The position numbers and the translations under genes are program-made. A DNA stretch of 64,000 bases from Chloroflexus islandicus (GTDB lineage: Bacteria; Chloroflexota; Chloroflexia; Chloroflexales; Chloroflexaceae): the NCBI RefSeq assembly GCF_001650695.1, contig NZ_LWQS01000093.1, positions 100,976-164,975 on the forward strand, given 5' to 3'. The notes beneath the pieces were generated by a model. The model was not told the DNA's origin. It searched no databases and saw only the letters and a program-made list of their open reading frames with translations. Positions 1 through 8,055 of this stretch are shown piece by piece. Numbering within the stretch: position 1 is the stretch's first letter; the number at the start of each line of letters is the position of its first letter.

Positions 1-1455
1 CGCTTGCACCCACATCCGATGGAGCTCCAGATTGCTGATCAGGTACGCCAGCACGGCAGTTGTTCCGAGCAGGATATCTATAGTTTCTTACGTCAAGCAG
101 GTTTCGCCGCAGCCGAGGCTACTCAGCTTTTGACGCTCGCACTGCTGCGCGGTCTCATTCAGAAGGATGGGGTGCAGCTCACTGTTCCGCTTGCACCAAC
201 CCCAATAGAACTTGCCAACCAATTACAGATGCTGAAAAAACGCGCTCAAGCGCTAGGATCTGAGGTTGTTGATCGGTTGCAGGCCCTGCTGGCTGACTTT
301 GATCCGGATACGGAGCATGGAGCATTAGTTGCTTGGCGTCTTGATCAAGCGGAACAACACATTGTCCAACTAGAACAGGAGCGCCGTGCGGCCCTGCAAG
401 CGCACCGTGATCGGCTCCGGAACACGATGATGCGGCATTTACCACAACTATCGAAAGCGCTGCCTGAACCACCTGAGGGGCCATTATTCAACCATCTGGC
501 CGCAGTACGTCGCGAGTTGGTAAAGGTGCAGCACCATCTGCAAGGGCCGGTCACAGCGTTTGTTACCAATCCTACCACCGAAACGCCACTTGAGACGATT
601 GATGACTTTGCTAGGCGATTGGAAAATTGGCTCCAGCAGGCGAATTATTATGAACACTGGGTTATCTTTGCCAGTGAACTGGCTAGATTACAAATAGCCC
701 TAGACCGAATTCCATCGACGAATAGCAAATTAAGTACATTGCGGCAAGAGTTAGCCCGACTAATTCGTCAGGCACGCGCAATCCAAGCTGAGATCGGTAT
801 GCAAGGCCTTGCCGAGATCGACCACCTGCGAGCTCGGCTGACAATGCTTCGGCGTCAATTCGATGAATTAACAGACGAACGACGCGCTGCATACGAACAG
901 GCTGCCGCGCAACTGCGAGAGACCCTAATGGCGCTGTTCGATTTGCCTGCTTCGTTTACGCTACCACCGTATCAAGCTGCCAATGATGAAGAGAGCTACC
1001 GAATCCTGAAACGAACGGTTGCGCTGACGCTGCATCGTGCTGTGCTATTACTAGAGCTAAGTTTATCCGATGATCACAACCAACCGTCAGTACAACGACG
1101 ACAACTAGGAAGTTTGCGTAAACAGATCCGAAACCTAGCTACGCTTACCCGTGATCCAGATAAGCTGTTCGCGCCTGAAACCCTAACAATCCAACCCGAA
1201 TTGATTCAACGAATCCAGAAACTACGCGAACGGATAACATTACAACAGCAATTAGATACTACAACAATGAAACATCACGCGGCATTGGCTGCTGCTCTAT
1301 CGGATTTACCAGTAGGGCCGAGCGATCTTTCATCTCTCTTGGCTAAACTGAATGGTGCTGTCTCACGCAGTGAGTTGCTGCACAAATTGCTCCAACTCCA
1401 CGAACGCGGTATTGTACGCCTCATTATTGATTTGCCAGGATCCGGGCATGCTTGA
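1..1455 (+). CDS. C-terminal part of a large ATPase-associated coiled-coil protein (5' end outside window)
   Basis: The frame is open from the first base, so the gene probably begins upstream; an internal ATG at 19 is the first ATG but has no visible Shine-Dalgarno. The visible 484 residues start with a winged-helix-like segment (about 10-60) followed by long heptad-rich coiled coils and a short C-terminal domain. Segment by segment it matches the last ~515 residues of the minus-strand ATPase at 1795-5844: both have an LHP-type segment, the helix-turn pattern xxLGY/xxAGF, a coiled coil, then an HHA motif and a final strand (RRIRIYCESL versus RGIVRLIIDL). I infer that this is the tail of a second, paralogous AAA+ ATPase whose P-loop half lies left of the window. 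The QueF-like gene overlaps its stop codon by 8 bp, suggesting translational coupling. Molecular function unknown; a defence role is inference from context. Confidence 0.6.
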   Translation, partial: RLHPHPMELQIADQVRQHGSCSEQDIYSFLRQAGFAAAEATQLLTLALLRGLIQKDGVQLTVPLAPTPIELANQLQMLKKRAQALGSEVVDRLQALLADFDPDTEHGALVAWRLDQAEQHIVQLEQERRAALQAHRDRLRNTMMRHLPQLSKALPEPPEGPLFNHLAAVRRELVKVQHHLQGPVTAFVTNPTTETPLETIDDFARRLENWLQQANYYEHWVIFASELARLQIALDRIPSTNSKLSTLRQELARLIRQARAIQAEIGMQGLAEIDHLRARLTMLRRQFDELTDERRAAYEQAAAQLRETLMALFDLPASFTLPPYQAANDEESYRILKRTVALTLHRAVLLLELSLSDDHNQPSVQRRQLGSLRKQIRNLATLTRDPDKLFAPETLTIQPELIQRIQKLRERITLQQQLDTTTMKHHAALAAALSDLPVGPSDLSSLLAKLNGAVSRSELLHKLLQLHERGIVRLIIDLPGSGHA

Positions 1456-1804
1456 GACAATTCCCAATCGTTATCCACACCTTATCACTGAGATAAGTCT
1501 GACGTACCCGTTTGCGCACCTCTGCCCAATCAGTGGTGAACCGCAACCAGATAGTACCATCACGATTGCTTATCAGGCTGGCTCGCGATTGCTCGAAACA
1601 AAAGCCTTGCGCCAATATCTTGCGACGTTCACACAGATGAACGATGTCCGTGATCTTGAGGAAGCAGTGCAAGTCATAGCCCAAGCCTGCGCCAATACGC
1701 TCGCCGTACGAGTTACTGTGCGCGCGCACTATCAATTGCTTAGCAGCGCAGTAGACGTTGCAGTCACTGCAACACCTGCCACTGGAGGTGGGCATTACGT
1801 TTGA
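1448..1804 (+). CDS. QueF-like (T-fold) small protein
   Basis: This 118-residue protein begins at an ATG overlapping the previous stop codon. It matches the first two thirds of bacterial QueF (NADPH-dependent preQ0 reductase): an ETIPNRYP start, then LCPISGEPQPDSTI containing the equivalent of the catalytic Cys and following Asp of the QueF signature, then LLETKALRQYLATF equivalent to the substrate-binding ESKSLKLYL segment. It is shorter than typical unimodular QueF (about 150-165 residues), and the usual FHE motif after the helix is not obvious (TQMNDVRDLEE instead). It may therefore bind or modify a deazaguanine without standard reductase activity. QueF normally acts in queuosine tRNA biosynthesis, but no other queuosine gene is seen, and placement between two ATPase genes suggests another role. 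The family call is fairly secure; the reaction is not. Its stop overlaps the convergent ATPase stop by about 10 bp. Confidence 0.65.
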   Translation: MLETIPNRYPHLITEISLTYPFAHLCPISGEPQPDSTITIAYQAGSRLLETKALRQYLATFTQMNDVRDLEEAVQVIAQACANTLAVRVTVRAHYQLLSSAVDVAVTATPATGGGHYV

Positions 1805-4800
1805 GATGGTTCAATACGTAGCGATTCACAGTAAATCCGAATTCGTCGTTTTGCATGTAACCCCTGTAACGCTTGCCAAAAATCGGTATCGGTCAGATCA
1901 GAAGTGAGCATACGTACATCAGCCAATTCCACGAGCGTTGCGTGATGGTCAAGTGCAGCCACAACCTGCTCTTCGGCTGGTGCAAGCTGAAGCGCTTGCA
2001 ATTCCTGTTGCATGAAAGCGACTTCAGCTTGCACGACGCTCACAGCCGTTTTCAGGTCGCTGAGAACAGTGAGCAAAGTGTGAAAACCGCCGCTTCCTGA
2101 CGGTTGGAGATCCTGCAAAATCGCCACATCTTCAGTCCTACCTTCGTACTCCATTATGTTATGGCTTAACCGGCGCAGCTCATCTCGGAGGCGTATGCCA
2201 AGTTCTTGCCACCGCTGTAGCTTTTCATCTGGCAACATGGCAACTTCTGGTGAAGAAAGCGTTGAGCGTAAGTCAGTGGAGAGCTGGCGGATCATAGAAC
2301 CCATCGCAACGCACCAATTTTGCAGCGTCGCTTTAACATCCACTAATAGCTGCGCTTCACTTGCTGCGGCGGAATACGGATGATACTGGCGCAACGGCCA
2401 CAATGCCGCCTGATCCAATCCAAGCAATTCACTCATCATTTGTCGGTAGAGGGCTTGCTTGGCAGCAAAACGCTGTTCGGCAACAGTTAAACATTGCTGA
2501 ACTGCGTTTTGGATCAGTGCTAGTTCGTCCCGCGCTCGGCCAAGCGGTACCAGATCGACAACCTGCTGACTGACAAGCATATCTTGCACTTGTTGCGACC
2601 AACGATAAAAGTCAGCGCGGTACGTGCTAGCTTCACCACCCAAAGCTTGCAATTGCTCCTCGAGGTGAGCAGCCTGTTTGGCTAACTCAATCCAATCTGC
2701 AATGATTTTGACTTGTTGGACAAGCTGATCATAATGCTGGCGTAGACGATGTATCTCACGCTCAAGCTGCGAGTATGTCGTCGCATGGTGTACTAACCGA
2801 TCGAACGCGATCTCATCGCGTTGAAACATGTGTTGTACTTTCTCTAGTCTTGTGCGAACTTGCTGCAATGCATCATCAAATTCTCCGTATCGATGAAGCG
2901 TTTTGATGCGCAACCGATCGAGCGTCGGCCCAAAAGCTAACGATCCGCTCACAGTTTGGTCAAGTTGTGTTATCAAATGACGATCAAATTGGGAAAGGAT
3001 GAAGTATTGTTGGCTGAAACGATCGCGCAGTTGCCGATACTGCTCAGTAACAAACGCTTGCAGAAGCTTACTGAAACTAGCCACCTGATTTTTGATTGCT
3101 AATCTACGTTGTCCATCAGGCCGATCTTGACGCTGATTCTCAAGTTCGCGGCGCAGAGTATGCGCTTCTGTTTGCCAATGGACAATTTGCACGGAATCTG
3201 GAAAAGCTTGCGCAAGTATTTGCAGGTCGTGTTCCCAAGCGTTCAACGCTTGCTCAACCTCCTCAAGCGACAAAACAAGACCAGCTTGTTCGTACAAAAC
3301 ATCGCGTTGCGCATCAAGCCGAGCCATCTGGCGCGCAACGAGCAACCTAACAGCCATATCGATCTCTTGCGGCAAGTAGCCAAGCTGGCTAGCGCAGCGA
3401 CGTACATCAGCTAGCGGTAATTCCCAACGAGATATCTGACCCTCACCATCAAAGGTTGGACGCTCTTGCATCCAACCAAGGATTGCTTGTTCGAGCGGAT
3501 GCAGGGTCAGCCGTACGGCGCCTTTATTGCCTGCACGGGCAGTAGCTCGCGTAGGAAAAGGTCGCTCGATTTGAATCAGCGCACTAAAGTTTTCCACAAA
3601 AGCATCAAAACCCGTATCAGACATACCGAACATCGTAGCAATCTCGTGCTTCGTACCCTCTAACGGAAGTTGTCCTTGCCGCTCATAGGTCAGATCGTGG
3701 CGTTGCAAGACATTTATGTATTTTTGCAAAGTATTATTCCATTGTTGCGTACGCATAAACGTACTATATACCGGATAGAGCTGCTCCAACAGTGAGTTGA
3801 GCGTTTTCTCTATGAAACGCTCTTGACCGACCGCTTGTGAACCGTCTAAACTAGCCTCAAACAGAAGCTGAAACGTTGCATCTAATAGCGCAGTCTGAAA
3901 ACCATACTGCACAAATTGGAGATCTTCTTTAGGAATCAGATTGTTAGTGCGTTTATCATCGAGAAATTGATATAGCGCAAGCAACAAATATGGAGTGAGA
4001 TGGGTAGACAAGATCACAGGACGCACGAACTGATCGATTTGCACGGACACCAGATCATCGCTACGGCGTATAATGTTAAGGTCAACTTCAATCCGGCGAG
4101 CTTGCGCATCTAGGCGTAATGAGCGCCACTGTGGAGACGATAATCCTTGCTTGTCGCTAAACAAGCGGAACAAGATCAGGATTTCCGCACTATCATTAAC
4201 GCCAAGTTCCGGCTCATCCTGCCACAGTACTTGCACAGCGATGCGTCGGTTCGGAAAGCGCTGTTGAACAGATGCAAAGCATCCTTCAAGTACCAGACCA
4301 GCATTTTCAAATAATCCACCATCAGATACATTCGTAACTTTCCATTGATTGGGCGGAAAAACCTTCGTTGTCAGCAGACTCGTAAAAGCCGAAGTAACCC
4401 AACGACGGATTTGAGCTGTGTCTTGATCAAAAGTGCGCCAGAAATCGCGGATTGCCGAGGTTAACCAGTCAGTTTGACCGCCGACATGATCGAGACCGCG
4501 CAGGGTTACCCCGCCACTATGCCTGTCACCAACCTCTATCAAAAGATCATTGAGGACACTATGGGCCAATTCATCAATCGTTTCCGCTAAACCGAGCCGT
4601 TCTTGGAGAGTACGCGGTAATCCTTCTTGCGGAAACGCAGCCGCCCATTTGATTGCACGCTCACGTATCGGATGCCCCTTCACCATGCTGTGATTCAGCG
4701 CTTGCGCTGTAATGTGGGGGATACGACGAGCACTATCAAAGGTAATAGCGCCACTGAGAAAATCATCGATTAAATCTTCCGGCGAATATGGATCGTCTTC

Positions 4801-5844
4801 AGGATAACCTGCGGCAATGTAACGTTGTGTGGCGCGTCGCAACACATTAATGACTGTGCGCGGCCCATCTGACAGATCGCCACGCGATGCGATTTGACCT
4901 AACGCATCGAGACAATCGGTACTGATAACGCGATCGCGATGCTCCGTGAACGAAAAGGTTTCAGCCAAGCGATACCAGAGACGCTGCGGAAACCAACGAT
5001 CGTACACTGTATTCAAATCGAGACTGGCCTGTAGAATCCGATGAACCAGATCGCCGCGTTGATCACGTAGCAAACTCAGATCCTTTGGCGGGATGATTAA
5101 CAACAGACCAAATTGAAGATGGCCCCGTCGACTCCGAATAGCCTCCACAAGATCAAACAAGGCGCTGATAGGATCGCGCTGATGATTATGGATAGCCGGC
5201 TCAATATACTGCTGCAGCTCATCAGCTAAGATGAGCAAGCCATTGTATCCAGCTTCCAGCGCGAGCTGGGTAGCGTCCTCGATAAAACGAATATAGTCGA
5301 TTGTCTTCAAACGCAGCAATTCAGGCTGTTCTTGCAGCATTTGTTGGGCTGCGCTCAGGCTGATATGATAACGTGTTGCTAGGGTCTCGGCGCTTCTGTC
5401 AATGACAGCGTTATATATACGCTCAGCTTTGCTCATCAGATCAGGCCGAATTCGGCTCAATTCATAACGCATCCAGCCATAGCTAGCAATGACCAAATCT
5501 TTTAAATTTTGTAGCTTAAAGGTAGGTACACATAGGAGGTTGGCAGATTGGGCGCGATCCCACAAATAAAGTGCCGTACTCGTTTTACCGTAACCATATT
5601 CGCCGGTCAGATAGCCACGAACTGCCCCCCCTGCACGAACTTCGCGAATAATGTGCCGTTCAAACTCAGCAACACTTATGCCGTGCTCTCCCTTCGTTGC
5701 TTGACGGGCAAACGGGATATATGTACGAACATGGCGACGAAAGATCTCGGCAACCCACGCCGGTTGATCAAGCAGATCATTGGCAAGCGGCGTCGAAACT
5801 ATTTCTTCTTTATCAAGTACGGCTTGCAAACCTTCAACACTCAT
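1795..5844 (-). CDS. Large AAA+ ATPase with C-terminal winged helix and coiled coils
   Basis: A 1349-residue protein starting at an ATG preceded by GGAGG. The N-terminal ATPase has a Walker A GEYGYGKT at residues 81-88 and a Walker B LLILADELQQY at about 203-213. This arrangement resembles BrxC/PglY-like and other defence-linked ORC/STAND-type ATPases. The middle (about 400-830) is helical with a beta-rich segment. The region from about 835 holds a winged-helix-like domain and then long coiled coils of SMC-like composition, closing with a small domain. The C-terminal ~500 residues are paralogous to the plus-strand protein ending at 1455. It lies 24 bp downstream of the 268-residue gene, so the two probably form an operon. 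No nuclease or helicase motif was seen. Likely a DNA-binding motor or sensor in an antiviral locus; this is inferred from architecture and partners. Confidence 0.7.
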   Translation of the reverse strand: MSVEGLQAVLDKEEIVSTPLANDLLDQPAWVAEIFRRHVRTYIPFARQATKGEHGISVAEFERHIIREVRAGGAVRGYLTGEYGYGKTSTALYLWDRAQSANLLCVPTFKLQNLKDLVIASYGWMRYELSRIRPDLMSKAERIYNAVIDRSAETLATRYHISLSAAQQMLQEQPELLRLKTIDYIRFIEDATQLALEAGYNGLLILADELQQYIEPAIHNHQRDPISALFDLVEAIRSRRGHLQFGLLLIIPPKDLSLLRDQRGDLVHRILQASLDLNTVYDRWFPQRLWYRLAETFSFTEHRDRVISTDCLDALGQIASRGDLSDGPRTVINVLRRATQRYIAAGYPEDDPYSPEDLIDDFLSGAITFDSARRIPHITAQALNHSMVKGHPIRERAIKWAAAFPQEGLPRTLQERLGLAETIDELAHSVLNDLLIEVGDRHSGGVTLRGLDHVGGQTDWLTSAIRDFWRTFDQDTAQIRRWVTSAFTSLLTTKVFPPNQWKVTNVSDGGLFENAGLVLEGCFASVQQRFPNRRIAVQVLWQDEPELGVNDSAEILILFRLFSDKQGLSSPQWRSLRLDAQARRIEVDLNIIRRSDDLVSVQIDQFVRPVILSTHLTPYLLLALYQFLDDKRTNNLIPKEDLQFVQYGFQTALLDATFQLLFEASLDGSQAVGQERFIEKTLNSLLEQLYPVYSTFMRTQQWNNTLQKYINVLQRHDLTYERQGQLPLEGTKHEIATMFGMSDTGFDAFVENFSALIQIERPFPTRATARAGNKGAVRLTLHPLEQAILGWMQERPTFDGEGQISRWELPLADVRRCASQLGYLPQEIDMAVRLLVARQMARLDAQRDVLYEQAGLVLSLEEVEQALNAWEHDLQILAQAFPDSVQIVHWQTEAHTLRRELENQRQDRPDGQRRLAIKNQVASFSKLLQAFVTEQYRQLRDRFSQQYFILSQFDRHLITQLDQTVSGSLAFGPTLDRLRIKTLHRYGEFDDALQQVRTRLEKVQHMFQRDEIAFDRLVHHATTYSQLEREIHRLRQHYDQLVQQVKIIADWIELAKQAAHLEEQLQALGGEASTYRADFYRWSQQVQDMLVSQQVVDLVPLGRARDELALIQNAVQQCLTVAEQRFAAKQALYRQMMSELLGLDQAALWPLRQYHPYSAAASEAQLLVDVKATLQNWCVAMGSMIRQLSTDLRSTLSSPEVAMLPDEKLQRWQELGIRLRDELRRLSHNIMEYEGRTEDVAILQDLQPSGSGGFHTLLTVLSDLKTAVSVVQAEVAFMQQELQALQLAPAEEQVVAALDHHATLVELADVRMLTSDLTDTDFWQALQGLHAKRRIRIYCESLRIEPSQT

Positions 5845-5868
5845 AACTTACCTCCACACTAATCCACA

Positions 5869-6675
5869 TTAACAAGACGCCAGCGCTGCCAAATCGGGCC
5901 AACGCACGAATCGCACGAAACGGCCATAAGCGCCGGCCCGAGTTCCGGGGCGCACATACGCAGTATATTGCGGTAGCATCCAATCAAGTGACCGATCTAA
6001 TCCCGCAGGATCAAGTAGACAGATCTTACACAGCGCTTGACGGCGTTCGGCTGAGAGGAGAAAGTCAATGTCTACTTCACCACCACTCGTTTGCGCAACC
6101 CAACCGAGTGCGAGAAACATTAATTCCGGCGGGCAAAAGAAGCGACGTGCAAATTGCTGACCATTGATGACTGGCGGCTGTAAGGCAGCTATCCAATTGA
6201 GCGCACCTACAAGACTTAAATGACTAAGCGATACTGTTCCAGTACGTGTTTTGTGCCCAATCACGTGGGCAAACGCTGGTTCAGCCTCAATCTTGCTGAT
6301 CAAAGCACTTACTAAGGGTTGCAAGTAGTTTTCATCCACAAACACATTGCTTGCTTCCCACAAATGATCAGTAAACTGGCGATAGACCCACGAAAACGCA
6401 TGTTCAGTTGGCGCTATCGGAGACCAACGGGTATAGTGCAAAAAATGCAGTAGATCACCCCATAAGCTCGGCTTTTGCTGGAGTATCCGCAGCAATGCAC
6501 TACCATTTGCGCTCAACGTTTGGCGCTCGATCAAACCGAGCTGCCGTAATCGCGCCTCTTGCCGGTCACTCTGGGTTATGTGCTGATAGGGAAAACCGTC
6601 TGCAATCGCTGTAAACACGTCGTAACAGCGTTCAGGAGTTACCTCATGCCGGATATGAAAACTGAGTGGAGCCAT
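5869..6675 (-). CDS. Uncharacterised 268-residue protein, operon partner of the ATPase
   Basis: I do not recognise a named family with certainty. The protein begins with a short beta/helix segment and a helix-turn-helix-like stretch (about 15-65, including the RLRQLGLIERQTLSANG pattern typical of a winged-helix recognition region). It continues as a helical alpha domain without cysteine clusters, P-loop or obvious catalytic motif. The composition and start (FHIRHEVTPERCYDV) recall DUF4007-type proteins found beside phosphorothioation or other DNA-modification genes, but that is a weak impression. Its stop is 24 bp before the start of the AAA+ ATPase, so the pair is very likely cotranscribed. 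A regulatory or DNA-recognition role is inference. No strong ribosome binding site is visible before the ATG. Confidence 0.5.
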   Translation of the reverse strand: MAPLSFHIRHEVTPERCYDVFTAIADGFPYQHITQSDRQEARLRQLGLIERQTLSANGSALLRILQQKPSLWGDLLHFLHYTRWSPIAPTEHAFSWVYRQFTDHLWEASNVFVDENYLQPLVSALISKIEAEPAFAHVIGHKTRTGTVSLSHLSLVGALNWIAALQPPVINGQQFARRFFCPPELMFLALGWVAQTSGGEVDIDFLLSAERRQALCKICLLDPAGLDRSLDWMLPQYTAYVRPGTRAGAYGRFVRFVRWPDLAALASC

Positions 6676-6821
6676 GCTAAGCCTTGATCATCAGTGAGAT
6701 ACTGAGCAAAATCGCACATCCTACCTCATATTTTGTCACACAACCAACATGGTTGACAAACGACGCCTAGGAGATAGAGCAATACAGAATTATGACAATT
6801 AAAACATACGCCTATTGTAAC

Positions 6822-6850
6822 ATTATATCTTGCAACATCTAGCTTCGTGA
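6822..6850 (-). promoter_or_regulatory. Candidate promoter for the 268-residue gene/ATPase operon
   Basis: On the minus strand a perfect TATAAT (6822-6827) lies about 147 bp upstream of the ATG at 6675, with a weak -35-like TTCACG 18 bp further upstream. The region is AT-rich compared with its surroundings. This is a pattern match only. Confidence 0.25.
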
Positions 6851-6909
6851 ACTTCGCAGAGTGAGATACGCTCCTTCGTCGATCTTGCTGATCTGCGTCA
6901 GTCCATCCT

Positions 6910-7095
6910 AATCCGTAGCCCCTTCACACCACCGTCGCAGCGCCCTGCCTCGCTCTCACCCGTACCCGTATCCACAACACTGCTGCCAAACCATGGGCAT
7001 CCATCCCGATCCGTGTGAATCCGTGTCCTCTTCAATCCATGAGGAAACGGATTCACACAGGTGCGACGGGTTGGCACGGTTTCATATTTGGTACG
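6910..7095. repeat. Intergenic region with dispersed inverted repeat at 7011-7060
   Basis: The 420-bp gap between 6675 and 7096 holds no convincing gene. At 7011-7060 there is a near-perfect inverted repeat with 20-bp arms (18 of 20 matching) around a short loop; its core is TGTGTGAATCCGT. A related palindrome occurs at 18569-18617. It may act as a terminator for the minus-strand gene ending at 7096 or be a dispersed palindromic element. Confidence 0.6.
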
Positions 7096-7908
7096 TCATG
7101 GAATCGTCAGAATAGGACCAATGAACACCGTACCACGACCCGGCGTGTCATTCACTTTGTTAGAGATTGCAATATCAATCTTCCAAATATCGCCCGGTTC
7201 GATCAGTTCACCCGGTAGACAGCCGGTGTCGCGCCAGCATACAAACTGGCTATAGGGAACTTCGACATACTTCCAATCCGCAGTATTCGTTGCCTGATTC
7301 CAGAGCGTGCCAAAGATGGCGCTGCGCCCGCTTGCGTCGGGTTTGCGGAATAATTTGAGTTCAAGCGTGTTTGGGGCGCCGTTCCCCTTGAACGAAAATC
7401 CAATGGCTTTGGTGCCTGCCAAAGCCCCTGAACTAATCTCACGATAAATACCGACCCAGCCATCTTTTGCCACCATGTAATCGATCTGCATGGCATAGGT
7501 CTCTTTGTCAGTCACCCCGCGGATCGCTACTGACGATCCGGGAAGTTGCGCGTAGTTCCACACCGAGATACCGGTCATATCATCAATGATGATTGGCTTC
7601 GTCACTGGTGCTATTAGCCATGTCCCAACCCACGTAAAATAGAACATTGTCGCCACATAGAGGACTGCTAAACTACTCCATCGCCACGTGGCAGTGACAT
7701 GCCGCGCTTTGAAGGCAAACCAAAACGTGCTGCCGGCATACAGCGCAAAAGCGACTCCTGAAACAACCCGGAGCGTTTCAGGATCATCTAGCCAGCCGCC
7801 AACTTGGAGCACAAATGAAACGACCGTTGTCAAGAAACTCACAACGCCACCCAGTTTGATGAGGGTGTCTATGAAGTCTTCCTTGGATGTCTGCACGTTG
7901 GTGGCCAT
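7096..7908 (-). CDS. Membrane-anchored protein with carbohydrate-binding-like domain
   Basis: A 270-residue protein. The ATG at 7908 is chosen over upstream in-frame starts because AAAGGAG lies directly upstream. The first ~110 residues hold three hydrophobic segments (about 20-42, 52-68, 78-98). The remaining ~160 residues form a predicted beta-sandwich (ISVWNYAQLPGSS ... GIGFSFKG-like GAIGFSFKGNG ... WKYVEVPYSQF ... IWKIDIAISN) typical of CBM11/CIA30-like sugar-binding jelly rolls. The beta domain is probably exposed outside the membrane and could bind polysaccharide. No catalytic residues are evident. It lies next to a secreted solute-binding-like protein and a glucoamylase-like protein on the same strand, consistent with a cell-surface carbohydrate role, though the 147-bp gap makes one transcript uncertain. 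Confidence 0.6.
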   Translation of the reverse strand: MATNVQTSKEDFIDTLIKLGGVVSFLTTVVSFVLQVGGWLDDPETLRVVSGVAFALYAGSTFWFAFKARHVTATWRWSSLAVLYVATMFYFTWVGTWLIAPVTKPIIIDDMTGISVWNYAQLPGSSVAIRGVTDKETYAMQIDYMVAKDGWVGIYREISSGALAGTKAIGFSFKGNGAPNTLELKLFRKPDASGRSAIFGTLWNQATNTADWKYVEVPYSQFVCWRDTGCLPGELIEPGDIWKIDIAISNKVNDTPGRGTVFIGPILTIP

Positions 7909-8055
7909 GGCAATCTCCTTTATTGCTGCTATCCCGTTCATAATCGATAGCGAAGCCGCTACCCTATGCTCACGACCCACAGGGTGCAACCGCCAACGCA
8001 CCCGATCGGAACTGGATGGAGGCAGCGCCCACCCTACACCGCGCTGCCCCCACAG

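Noticed and set aside
1..6675. Calling the left locus a Dpd deazaguanine-DNA system
   Set aside because: Only a QueF-like gene supports it; no DpdA/Tgt or preQ0 genes are in the window.
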